Positions 1 through 6,616 of a DNA stretch of 6,616 nt are shown in pieces. A program made the translations under genes and the position numbers. How positions within the stretch are numbered: the first letter of the stretch is position 1; every line of letters starts with the position of its first letter. The DNA is from Desulfobacteraceae bacterium (GTDB taxonomy: Bacteria; Desulfobacterota; Desulfobacteria; Desulfobacterales; Desulfobacteraceae). The notes beneath the pieces were generated by a model. The model did not search any database. It saw only the letters and a program-made list of their open reading frames with translations, and was not told the DNA's origin. The stretch is from the NCBI GenBank assembly GCA_022712835.1, contig JAFLJU010000532.1, forward strand, positions 1-6,616. Direction: 5' to 3'.

Positions 1-1353
1 TATGCTAAATACCATAAAATTCCTACGATTCGATTTGAAGATCAACAGCTCACTTCTTTTTCAGGTCTCTTGATTTTTCAGTTGTTGTTTAAGCGAATTG
101 ATTTAAAAAACAAGCTTAAAAATTGCTTTTCCCATGTAACGAAATCCCCAAGTTTCAAGCATCATTTGATCGTGATGCTGCTTATTATTCATTTGATTCT
201 GGGTTTTCGGAGATTGAGAGAAGTCAATTATTACCGTGATGATCCACTTGTACTCCGTTTAATGGGATTGAAAAAGCTTCCAGATGTTTCAACTATTTCA
301 AGAAGCCTGGCCCAGATGGATGTTCAGAGTATTGATAATCTTCGTAAGTTGTCACGATCATTTGTTATCCATGGACTTCAACGGGAAAATTTTGTACGCC
401 TTACCCTTGATTTTGATGGTTCGGTTTTATCCACAAAAGGACATGCAGAAGGGTCTGCCGTTGGTTTCAATAAAGTCAAAAAAGGAGCCAGAAGTTATTA
501 CCCGCTTTTTTGTACTGTAGCCCAGACAGGCCAGTTTTTTGATATCCACCACCGTCCCGGTAATGTTCATGATTCAAATGGTGCAGGAGATTTCATGCTT
601 CGGTGTTTTAATAATATTAAATCCGAATTGCCCGGGGCGATCATTGAGTCTCGTATGGATAGCGCATTTTTTAATGAAAAGATTATTTCCATAATAGCGC
701 AAAACAATGTGAAATTTACAACATCTGTTCCTTTCGCCAGATTTGGTGTGCTAAAGAAAATGATCGAAGATTGCAACTCATGGAATAAAATTGATAAAAA
801 TTGGTCATATTTTGAAACTCAGTGGAAACCCGAAACCTGGAATGCTGAATTCCGATTCGTGTTTACCAGAAAAAAAATTAAGAAGCCACAAAAGGGTCCA
901 CTCCAGTTGGATCTTTTTGAACCTCTTGATCTGAATTATGAATACAAGGTTATTGCAACTAACAAAACCGAATCTGCCAAAGCCGTTGTCCTTTTCCATA
1001 ATGGTCGTGGGTCTCAGGAATCCGTTTTCGGCGATGCGAAGACTGATAATGGCCTCGGTGTTATTCCATGCAAGCGGTTATCATCAAATCAGGTTTTCAC
1101 CCTTGCTTCCATGATGGCTCACAATTTATCAAGGGAGATGCAGATGATAGCTCATCCGGCAGCACGCAGGGCAAAGCCAAAACGTCCATCTGCCTGGAGA
1201 TTTAAAAAATTGAGTACCCTTCGCCATCAAATTATCCAAAGAGCAGGCCGTTTAACTCGCCCCCAAGGGAAACTCACCCTTACTATGAGTCCAAACAGGG
1301 CGGTTCGAAAAGATTTACTGCATTTTATGGACGTGTTGCAAAAAGTGGCATAG
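1..1353 (+). CDS. IS1380-family DDE transposase, 5' partial
   Basis: The gene encodes a DDE-type transposase that cuts and joins the ends of its own insertion sequence. The frame is open from base 1 with no stop. The first 23 visible residues (YAKYHKIPTIRFEDQQLTSF...) fit the family N-terminal region, so the TTG at 70 and any later start are internal and the true start is upstream. About 450 residues are visible, a typical near-full length. Counting from the codon at 70, the catalytic-core landmarks are LTLDFDG (Asp114/Asp116), with the following G-H-A-E-G-S-A-V-G-F-N stretch typical of the family, ESRMDSAFF (Asp197) and GSQESVFGDAKTD (probable catalytic Glu317). The C-terminus is rich in Arg and Lys. 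The stop is TAG at 1351-1353. No frameshift or internal stop is seen, so the enzyme may be active. The family call is by motif recognition; the catalytic Glu is the least certain residue. Confidence 0.9.
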   Translation, partial: YAKYHKIPTIRFEDQQLTSFSGLLIFQLLFKRIDLKNKLKNCFSHVTKSPSFKHHLIVMLLIIHLILGFRRLREVNYYRDDPLVLRLMGLKKLPDVSTISRSLAQMDVQSIDNLRKLSRSFVIHGLQRENFVRLTLDFDGSVLSTKGHAEGSAVGFNKVKKGARSYYPLFCTVAQTGQFFDIHHRPGNVHDSNGAGDFMLRCFNNIKSELPGAIIESRMDSAFFNEKIISIIAQNNVKFTTSVPFARFGVLKKMIEDCNSWNKIDKNWSYFETQWKPETWNAEFRFVFTRKKIKKPQKGPLQLDLFEPLDLNYEYKVIATNKTESAKAVVLFHNGRGSQESVFGDAKTDNGLGVIPCKRLSSNQVFTLASMMAHNLSREMQMIAHPAARRAKPKRPSAWRFKKLSTLRHQIIQRAGRLTRPQGKLTLTMSPNRAVRKDLLHFMDVLQKVA

Positions 1354-1377
1354 AATTGAAGTGATTTATGAAAAGTT

Positions 1378-2340
1378 TTATGCAACGTTAGGGTCTACTC
1401 TATTATTGACATCCCCGCACTGCTCAACGCTTCCAAAAAATGCAGTAAATGAACCATCTTTATTAAAAACAACGTTATCTTCGTTTAATATCGAGTTAGT
1501 ATTAGAGAAAATCATGCTTTCTTTGTCATATAAAGTGATCGACCAGAAGGCATTATGGGGTGGAACTTGATAAGTTGCTGTATAACATCTGTCTGCTGGT
1601 AATTGTGGGTTTTTCATAATAAATGTGGATTCAGTAGCTGGAATGATACCCCAGGCAACTGTGGTTGCCAGTAATCCATTCCATTCTTTTTCTCTGTCTT
1701 GCAGGGACGCTTCACGCTCATGATACAAGTCCGAGAAATTAGCGAGTTTCACACCTTCCACCGTTAGAGCTTTTCTCAGCTCTGCCAATTTCTCAGCGTC
1801 ATATTTTGGAGGAGTGTACGTTATGTGTGATTTTGCTTTAACCATTATTTGCGGCTGAATAACTTCAGTTACATATTTGAGGTCTTTGGGGTCTGTAGAA
1901 TTCACCGCTGTACGGATGATGATAAAAGCATAGTCTGAAGCAACTTCGATTTTATGTTCACCTGGTTTGTGTATCATTCCATATGGATAATGCAATTCGT
2001 CAAAAATAATTGCAGATATATAACGATCTCCGGTATCAGGTAAGACAAATGAAGCACCACCACGCGTATCTATGACAGCAGTGCTATAAAGAGTGTCGTT
2101 ATTTGTACGAGGAACACTCTGAGTCTCCACACTGACAATGTTACTTGCATGCCAGAATCTATTTATTCCGACCCCTTCATCTAATTTATTTGTATAGAAG
2201 TCAAAATGCATAGAAGTTTCATATCTTCGGTATTCTTCAGTTGTAAAACCATAAGTTTTGAAATCTACTGGAAATTCAAAGGTAAAACCTGTGGAGATAG
2301 ATAGTAGAGTTGTTGAAATTAAAATTATTAGTATTCTCAT
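1378..2340 (-). CDS. Secreted DUF1254/DUF1214 domain protein, C-terminus truncated by IS insertion
   Basis: The predicted product has 320 residues. A start at 2340 is preferred over the in-frame ATG at 2425-2427, because it gives a Sec-type signal peptide (MRILIILISTTLLSISTG, about 20 residues) and has AGGAG nine bases upstream. The protein should therefore be periplasmic. An N-terminal DUF1254 domain covers roughly residues 65-165, with the family-like block PRTNNDTLYSTAVIDTRGG (78-95). A DUF1214 domain follows at about 225-316, with AWGIIPATESTF (229-240), FWSITLYD (265-272) and FGSVEQCGDVNN (302-313). The biochemical role of the family is not established, so no function is assigned. Family members normally continue some 30 residues past this point. 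Here the last four residues (PNVA) and the TAA stop come from the adjoining insertion sequence, so the protein is probably impaired. It shares direction with the efflux operon but is separated by a long gap. Confidence 0.85.
   Translation of the reverse strand: MRILIILISTTLLSISTGFTFEFPVDFKTYGFTTEEYRRYETSMHFDFYTNKLDEGVGINRFWHASNIVSVETQSVPRTNNDTLYSTAVIDTRGGASFVLPDTGDRYISAIIFDELHYPYGMIHKPGEHKIEVASDYAFIIIRTAVNSTDPKDLKYVTEVIQPQIMVKAKSHITYTPPKYDAEKLAELRKALTVEGVKLANFSDLYHEREASLQDREKEWNGLLATTVAWGIIPATESTFIMKNPQLPADRCYTATYQVPPHNAFWSITLYDKESMIFSNTNSILNEDNVVFNKDGSFTAFFGSVEQCGDVNNRVDPNVA
1379..1392. repeat. Probable right terminal inverted repeat of the IS1380-family element
   Basis: Read on the minus strand from 1392, the sequence is CCTAACGTTGCAT. 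The terminal CCTA(A) resembles IS1380-family termini as I recall them (for example ISEcp1, whose ends begin CCTA). The partner repeat is outside the window. There is an extra G at 1393, so the exact end could be 1392 or 1393. The adjoining target bases are g-tct or tcta. Confidence 0.5.
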
Positions 2341-2776
2341 ATTGTGATTCTCCTGACTTGTTATGTGTTTGATTTGTAACCCCATAACAATCTTTTTAAT
2401 TACGGTAAAGATATTTCTATCAATCAACTTTAGTGAAAATATAATTTAATCAAGAAGGGTCTGTCAGAATGTTCTTTATTGGAGAAAAAATTGACCGATA
2501 CCCATTCTGGAATGGTGCTGACTAAGTCTATGATTCCTCTCCCCCAAGAATGAATTTGATGGGGAGGACTATTATTATTAACAATCCTCAGTTTTTCTGA
2601 ATCGCAGTCCCATACCATGAGAAATATTGTGGGCGGGATAAATTATCATTTGATACCAGTGGTAATCTTACTGATAAACTTATAAAACATGCACCCATCA
2701 TATGGTGGACTTTTTGTGCGAGTGCCTGTGATGAACAAAGGTTTAGAAAAGACTGTCATTGAAGACAAAAATTGGG
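2341..2776. other. Intergenic region without a supported gene
   Basis: This 436-base AT-rich stretch lies between the efflux permease stop and the DUF1254/DUF1214 start. It should contain the promoter of the latter, but no convincing -35/-10 pair stands out. Two short open frames exist: a 62-codon minus-strand frame (2430-2618) with no ribosome binding site, and a plus-strand frame open from 2601 to about 2760 with no ATG start. Neither resembles a family I recognise. A 6-bp inverted repeat (CTCCCC at 2539-2544 and GGGGAG at 2561-2566, 16-base loop) has no T-run after it on either strand, so it is not a standard terminator. The region may be decayed coding DNA. Confidence 0.5.
2350..2354 (-). 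promoter_or_regulatory. Ribosome binding site of the DUF1254/DUF1214 gene
   Basis: On the minus strand AGGAG lies nine bases before the ATG at 2338-2340. It decides the start in favour of the signal-peptide-bearing form rather than the upstream in-frame ATG at 2425-2427. Confidence 0.7.
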
Positions 2777-5700
2777 TCAGGAGTTTTCTCTTTTGTCCTG
2801 TTGTTCTGGGTCTGTAGCAAAAAGCCCCTTGATATCCTCCAGAATCATATACAGACAGGGCACCATCCCAAGGGTGATAAATGTGGCAAACAAGATGCCA
2901 AAGCCCAAAGAAATTGCCATGGGAATTAAAAATTTAGCCTGTCTGGATGTTTCCAAGATAATCGGGGCAAGTCCCCCACAGGTGGTCAATGTGGTCAGCA
3001 GAATCGGCCGAAATCTCTGAATACCGGCTGAATGAACCGCGTACAAGACCTCAACCCCTTCCCGGCGTCGGCGGTTGGCAAAATCGATGAGCACCAGAGA
3101 ATCATTCACCACTACCCCGGACATGGCCACAAGTCCCAACAGACTCATGACCGAAAGGGAATATCCCATGATAATGTGCCCGGCAATCGCACCGATCATG
3201 CCAAAGGGAATACAGAACATGATAATAAGGGGTTGAAGATAACTTTTAAAGGGAATTGCCAGCAGGGCAAAAATACAGCACAATGCCAGGCCAAGCCCTT
3301 TTATAAGTGCGGATATGCTCTCCTTGATATCGGCCTGGCGCCCCTTGAAACTATAAGAAAGCCCGGGGTAGCGGGTCAGAAGATCCGGCAGGATATCTTT
3401 TTTCATATCCTTTACAATATTTTCCGCCTGGGACTGGGGCCGGACATTGCCGGTGACAGAGATCTCCCGCTTCCCATTGGTTCTTATGATCGAAGTATAG
3501 GCTCTTCCGATAATGGTTTTTGCGGCGTTTCGAAGCAGGATTTCCCCGCCGGGTGCCTGGAGGACCAAGTCCTCAAAGGTTGCTTCTGATATGCGTTCTT
3601 TTTCCGACAGCCTCACCTTGACCGTGACCTCACTTCTTCCCCGCTGATTTTTTACGGCAGACACCCCCTGGAACGAATGACGAATCTGGTTGGCCACCTC
3701 CCTGGAGGTCAATCCCAAACGCTGTCCGGCCGGGGTCAGGGTAATGTCAAATTGTTTTTTCCCCTTGGCAGACCCGTCGTCAATATCATGGACAATAGGG
3801 TAACTTGAAAGACTTTGTCCAAGATCACTGCCAGCCCTGTCCAGCATGTCTTTGTCCCTATGACTTAAGCTCACCGTCAGATTTTTCCCCGATCCAGGCC
3901 CTCCCCGGTCAGACTCAAAGCGGATAGTTTCAAGGCCGGGGATACCGGTGCTTTTATCCCGCCAGAGATGGGTGACCTGGGTAGTGCTCAACGGCCGGAT
4001 CCCAGGGTCTGTCAGATAAATCCTTACCTGGACCTGGTTATTGTTAACCTTGGAAAAAACACCCGTGGAAAGAAGCTGTTTCCCGTTTGCATCCACTATT
4101 GAACCGGCACTTTCAACCAGGCGCTGTTCGATTTTTCGAAGGGTTTGGGTCGGGGTGCCATAGGGCAGTGTCGCTTCACAGAATGCATAATCAGACTCCA
4201 CCTTTGGAAACATTTCCATGCCCATGCGGCCAGAAGACACATAACCGGCAGCGCCCAGGAGCAACGCCGTGCCAAGGGCGATCACAGAATACCTGTTTTC
4301 CAACACCCAGTACAACAACCCGCCATAATAGCGCTTAACTGATCTTTCAAAAAAAGCACTGAATTTTTTTTGGCCCATTTCAAGATAATTTAAGGGAAAA
4401 AACAACGGGCGGTTTTCATGGCTCAAATGGGCCGGCAGGATAAAAAGGCTTTCAATCAAAGAGATCGCGAACACCGCAATCACCACAAGGGGAATGGTTT
4501 TGAAAATTTTTCCCAGGAAACCCGGGATAAACATCAAAGGGATAAAAGCCACCATATTGGTGATCACGCTGAACACCACGGGCATGACAATGGTTTTGGT
4601 TCCCTTGATGGTGGCCTCTAAAAAAGACAGTCCCTGGCGGCGGCAAAAGTAGATATTTTCTCCAACCACCACGGCATCATCCACCACGATCCCCAGGGTA
4701 ACGATAAAGGCAAACATACTGACTATGTTAATGGTGAAACCGGTTGGCGCAAGCAATAGAAATGAGCCGAGAAAAGAGATGGGAATCCCCAGGCTCACCC
4801 AGAATGCCAACCGGATATCCAGGAAAAGAGCCAGAAAAAAGAATACCAACCCCAGCCCAAAATAGGCATTGCGCAATAAAAGATCGGCTCTTTGTTCAAA
4901 AATCTTGGCTGAATTCCTCAACACCGTCAGACTAACCCCCTGGGGCAGGGATTCATTGATCCGTTTGACAACTGCCTTGCCGGCGTTTGCCACCTGGATC
5001 GGGGTCTGGTCCCCCACCCGGAACACTTCCAGGATGACAGACCGTTTGCCGTTAAAGGAGGCCCAATTGTCGGTCTCTTCGAACCCTTCAACAATGGTGG
5101 CGATATCCTCGAGCAGCACACTGGATCCGTCTTCCAGGCTGATAATGGGAATCCTTGCATATTGCCTGGCATAATCCTTGCGATCCTTGATCCGCAAAAG
5201 AATGTCTCCCCCTGGCGTTTTAATACTGCCACCGCCAAGCTCAACCGATGCTCTTGCGATTGCAAGCCCCACCTCCTGGAGGGTCAGATTATAGCGCCTC
5301 AGGGTTTGCTGTGAAATTTCAACCTGGATTTCCCGGTCCCTGACCCCTTCGAATTCCACCTGGGTGATCCCCTTGTCCAGGAGCAGCTCATCTCTTATCT
5401 GGTCTGCCAGGGCCCGGATGGTGGTTTCCGATGCATCTGCGTACAATACAATGCTCAGGACCTGCCTTTTTCTTGCTGTAATGGTGATCTGGGGGTCTTC
5501 GGCCTCATCGGGAAAGGTTGAGATGCGGTCCACCTCACTTTTAATCTCCTGCCACAACCGATTGATATCGGTTCCTTCAAGGGCTTCTATGGTGATGAAA
5601 GCCGCCCCTTCATTGGCAGAGGCAATAATCTCATCAATCCCTTCCAGATCCTGAACCGCCTCTTCAATGGCAAGAACAATCCCATTTTCCACCTCTTCGG

Positions 5701-5896
5701 GACTGGCTCCGGGATAGGCAACCGCAATACTGACCCTGTCAAGGCTGAATTCGGGAAACACCTCCTGCTTGATGCTAAACCCCATCATCAACCCGCCGAT
5801 GAGCAGCACGGCCATGATCAGGTTGGCAGCAACAGAATTGCCTGCCATCCAGGCAACAGGCCCCTTTAACCTTAAGGAATCTTGTTTTTGAATCAT
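2777..5896 (-). CDS. RND-family efflux transporter permease (AcrB-like), complete
   Basis: This is the inner-membrane pump subunit of a tripartite efflux system, expected to use the proton gradient to expel small molecules from the periplasm or membrane. At 1039 residues it is full length for the family. The usual two-fold layout is visible. TM1 (about 22-41) precedes the first porter region, with the family motif YPGASPEEVE at 61-70. TM2-TM6 (about 344-487) and TM7 (about 537-556) follow, then the second porter region (about 560-860) and TM8-TM12 (about 862-1019). TM4 carries the proton-relay pair Asp406-Asp407 in GIVVDDAVVVGENIY. TM11 keeps an Arg (961) and Thr (968) in RFRPILLTTL. TM10 reads GVVVNDSLVLIDFA (928-940), with Asn-Asp where AcrB has Lys-Asn, so the classic relay lysine is missing. 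The start ATG overlaps the upstream adaptor stop (ATGA) and has AGGAG seven bases before it. The substrate cannot be told; the motifs do not look like a CusA-type metal pump. Confidence 0.93.
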   Translation of the reverse strand: MIQKQDSLRLKGPVAWMAGNSVAANLIMAVLLIGGLMMGFSIKQEVFPEFSLDRVSIAVAYPGASPEEVENGIVLAIEEAVQDLEGIDEIIASANEGAAFITIEALEGTDINRLWQEIKSEVDRISTFPDEAEDPQITITARKRQVLSIVLYADASETTIRALADQIRDELLLDKGITQVEFEGVRDREIQVEISQQTLRRYNLTLQEVGLAIARASVELGGGSIKTPGGDILLRIKDRKDYARQYARIPIISLEDGSSVLLEDIATIVEGFEETDNWASFNGKRSVILEVFRVGDQTPIQVANAGKAVVKRINESLPQGVSLTVLRNSAKIFEQRADLLLRNAYFGLGLVFFFLALFLDIRLAFWVSLGIPISFLGSFLLLAPTGFTINIVSMFAFIVTLGIVVDDAVVVGENIYFCRRQGLSFLEATIKGTKTIVMPVVFSVITNMVAFIPLMFIPGFLGKIFKTIPLVVIAVFAISLIESLFILPAHLSHENRPLFFPLNYLEMGQKKFSAFFERSVKRYYGGLLYWVLENRYSVIALGTALLLGAAGYVSSGRMGMEMFPKVESDYAFCEATLPYGTPTQTLRKIEQRLVESAGSIVDANGKQLLSTGVFSKVNNNQVQVRIYLTDPGIRPLSTTQVTHLWRDKSTGIPGLETIRFESDRGGPGSGKNLTVSLSHRDKDMLDRAGSDLGQSLSSYPIVHDIDDGSAKGKKQFDITLTPAGQRLGLTSREVANQIRHSFQGVSAVKNQRGRSEVTVKVRLSEKERISEATFEDLVLQAPGGEILLRNAAKTIIGRAYTSIIRTNGKREISVTGNVRPQSQAENIVKDMKKDILPDLLTRYPGLSYSFKGRQADIKESISALIKGLGLALCCIFALLAIPFKSYLQPLIIMFCIPFGMIGAIAGHIIMGYSLSVMSLLGLVAMSGVVVNDSLVLIDFANRRRREGVEVLYAVHSAGIQRFRPILLTTLTTCGGLAPIILETSRQAKFLIPMAISLGFGILFATFITLGMVPCLYMILEDIKGLFATDPEQQDKRENS

Positions 5897-6616
5897 GAAC
5901 GGGCTCCTGAATCCTGCTGCAGGGCCATCCCGTTTACCGGGGCTGGCAGATCCGATATGATCACCTCATCTCCGGGACGGATACCGGACCGGATATCGGA
6001 TCGGATAAAAACCAGGTCTCCTTCCTTCCAGGCAAGACTTACCTGTTTGATCACAAGCTTCCCGGATTGATATACCCACACGGTGTTCTTGTCCCTGAGA
6101 ATGGATCTGGGTATGGAAAAGACATTTTCAAGAAATTTTCCCTGGATCCGGACATCCACATAATCATCCAGCAGCAATTGCGGTCTTGTTTCCTGGTTCT
6201 TTAATCCCAATGGATCCTTAACATAAATAATCACACCGGCCATCCGGCTTTTACTGGATATTTTTCCGGTGGTCCGAACCAGGGTCCCCTGCCAGGGTTC
6301 TTTTGAATATTGGGAACGGATAATGGCCTTGCTACCGGTCTTTTCATTGATATTAAGGGCTGCCAGCCGGTCTGGCGGCACCAGGGTTTCAACCAAAAAT
6401 GCATCCACATCCACCAGGGTGGCAAGCTCCCCCTGGGTGGTTACCAGGGACCCGGAATCAACTTTTTTTTCCAGCACCAGGGCATTAAACGGAACCCTGA
6501 TTTTTGTACGGGACAGATTCAAGACTGCCTTTTCAAGATCTGCCCTGGCATTTTTCACCACAGCGTTGGCCTGGTCAAGCTGGGGCTTGCGCAAAGCAAG
6601 ATCTGTTTGTGCCATC
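5893..6616 (-). CDS. Efflux RND transporter periplasmic adaptor (membrane fusion protein), 5' partial
   Basis: This is the periplasmic adaptor that links the RND permease to an outer-membrane channel. About 240 C-terminal residues are visible. The Met codon at 6613-6615 is almost certainly internal, because a signal peptide, the first half of the lipoyl domain and the first hairpin helix should precede it. In order, visible residues about 1-37 are the returning alpha-hairpin helix (QANAVVKNARADLEKAVLNL). Residues 38-71 are the second half of the lipoyl domain (IRVPFNALVLEKKVDSGSLV, then TTQGELATLVDV). Residues 72-165 form the beta-barrel, and 166-230 the membrane-proximal domain (VFSIPRSILRDKNTVWVY, then GIRPGDEVIISDL). 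The stop TGA overlaps the permease ATG by four bases, which indicates translational coupling in one operon. The promoter and any TolC-like gene lie beyond the right edge or elsewhere. Confidence 0.9.
   Translation of the reverse strand, partial: MAQTDLALRKPQLDQANAVVKNARADLEKAVLNLSRTKIRVPFNALVLEKKVDSGSLVTTQGELATLVDVDAFLVETLVPPDRLAALNINEKTGSKAIIRSQYSKEPWQGTLVRTTGKISSKSRMAGVIIYVKDPLGLKNQETRPQLLLDDYVDVRIQGKFLENVFSIPRSILRDKNTVWVYQSGKLVIKQVSLAWKEGDLVFIRSDIRSGIRPGDEVIISDLPAPVNGMALQQDSGARS
5904..5908 (-). promoter_or_regulatory. Ribosome binding site of the RND permease
   Basis: On the minus strand AGGAG lies inside the last codons of the adaptor gene, seven bases before the permease ATG at 5894-5896. 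It supports that start and the 4-base ATGA overlap. Confidence 0.65.

Larger units (their letters stand above)
1..1393 (+). mobile_element. IS1380-family insertion sequence, right-hand part (left end outside window)
   Basis: The segment consists of an IS1380-type transposase gene followed by about 40 bases leading to a probable terminus. The right boundary is placed at 1392 or 1393 for two reasons. The sequence there, read inward on the minus strand, begins CCTAACG, and IS1380-family ends characteristically begin with CC. It is also exactly where the neighbouring minus-strand DUF1214 reading frame stops resembling its family. The left end and its inverted repeat lie before the window, so neither the repeat pair nor the target duplication can be confirmed here. 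The element is inserted tail-to-tail with the interrupted gene. Confidence 0.8.

Noticed and set aside
70..72. TTG at 70 as the transposase start
   Set aside because: The frame is open to base 1 and the upstream residues match the family N-terminal region, so the start is outside the window.
1361..1570. Plus-strand 69-codon frame crossing the IS junction
   Set aside because: It is antisense to the DUF1254/DUF1214 gene, spans the insertion boundary and has no family resemblance.
2341..2427. N-terminal extension of the DUF1254/DUF1214 protein to the ATG at 2425-2427
   Set aside because: It would bury the signal peptide behind 29 residues and lacks a good ribosome binding site. The ATG at 2338-2340 has AGGAG at proper spacing.
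2539..2566. Inverted repeat CTCCCC/GGGGAG as a terminator
   Set aside because: The stem is only six base pairs with a 16-base loop and no T-run follows on either strand.
2430..2618. 62-codon minus-strand frame
   Set aside because: There is no ribosome binding site before its ATG and no recognisable family. It is kept only as a possible remnant in the intergenic entry.
2749..2770. Small hairpin (TGTC/GACA) after the permease stop as a terminator
   Set aside because: The stem is four base pairs and not GC-rich, too weak to support a terminator.
3032..3589. 185-codon plus-strand open frame opposite the RND permease
   Set aside because: It is fully antisense to a well-supported RND gene, has low-complexity composition rich in Gly, Gln and His, and shows no recognisable domain. 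It is a shadow of the real gene.

Overview
The window shows a moderately GC-balanced Gram-negative genome. A tripartite RND efflux operon implies an inner membrane, a periplasm and an outer membrane. The protein style is compatible with a deltaproteobacterium of the Desulfobacterales type, but that is an impression and not something the sequence proves. The left part (about 1-2776) is visibly more AT-rich than the efflux operon on the right.

Layout, left to right. Positions 1-1393 are the right-hand part of an IS1380-family insertion sequence. Its transposase is on the + strand and its 5' end lies outside the window. The element ends inside the 3' part of a minus-strand gene (1378-2340) for a secreted DUF1254/DUF1214 protein. 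The last four codons and the stop of that gene are read from IS DNA, so the protein has lost the end of its DUF1214 domain. Positions 2341-2776 hold that gene's ribosome binding site and upstream region, plus DNA with no gene I can support. Positions 2777-5896 encode a full-length RND-family efflux permease (1039 residues) on the minus strand. It overlaps by 4 bases (ATGA) the end of a membrane fusion (periplasmic adaptor) protein gene, 5893-6616, whose 5' part lies beyond the right edge.

How the genes work together. The adaptor and the permease form the inner-membrane and periplasmic parts of a proton-driven efflux pump, transcribed right to left from a promoter outside the window. An outer-membrane TolC-like partner is expected but is not in view. 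The DUF1254/DUF1214 gene has the same direction but is separated by about 440 bases and has its own ribosome binding site, so it is probably a separate unit. No CRISPR array, RNA gene or obviously new system is visible. The most informative observation is the insertion junction at about 1392/1393.
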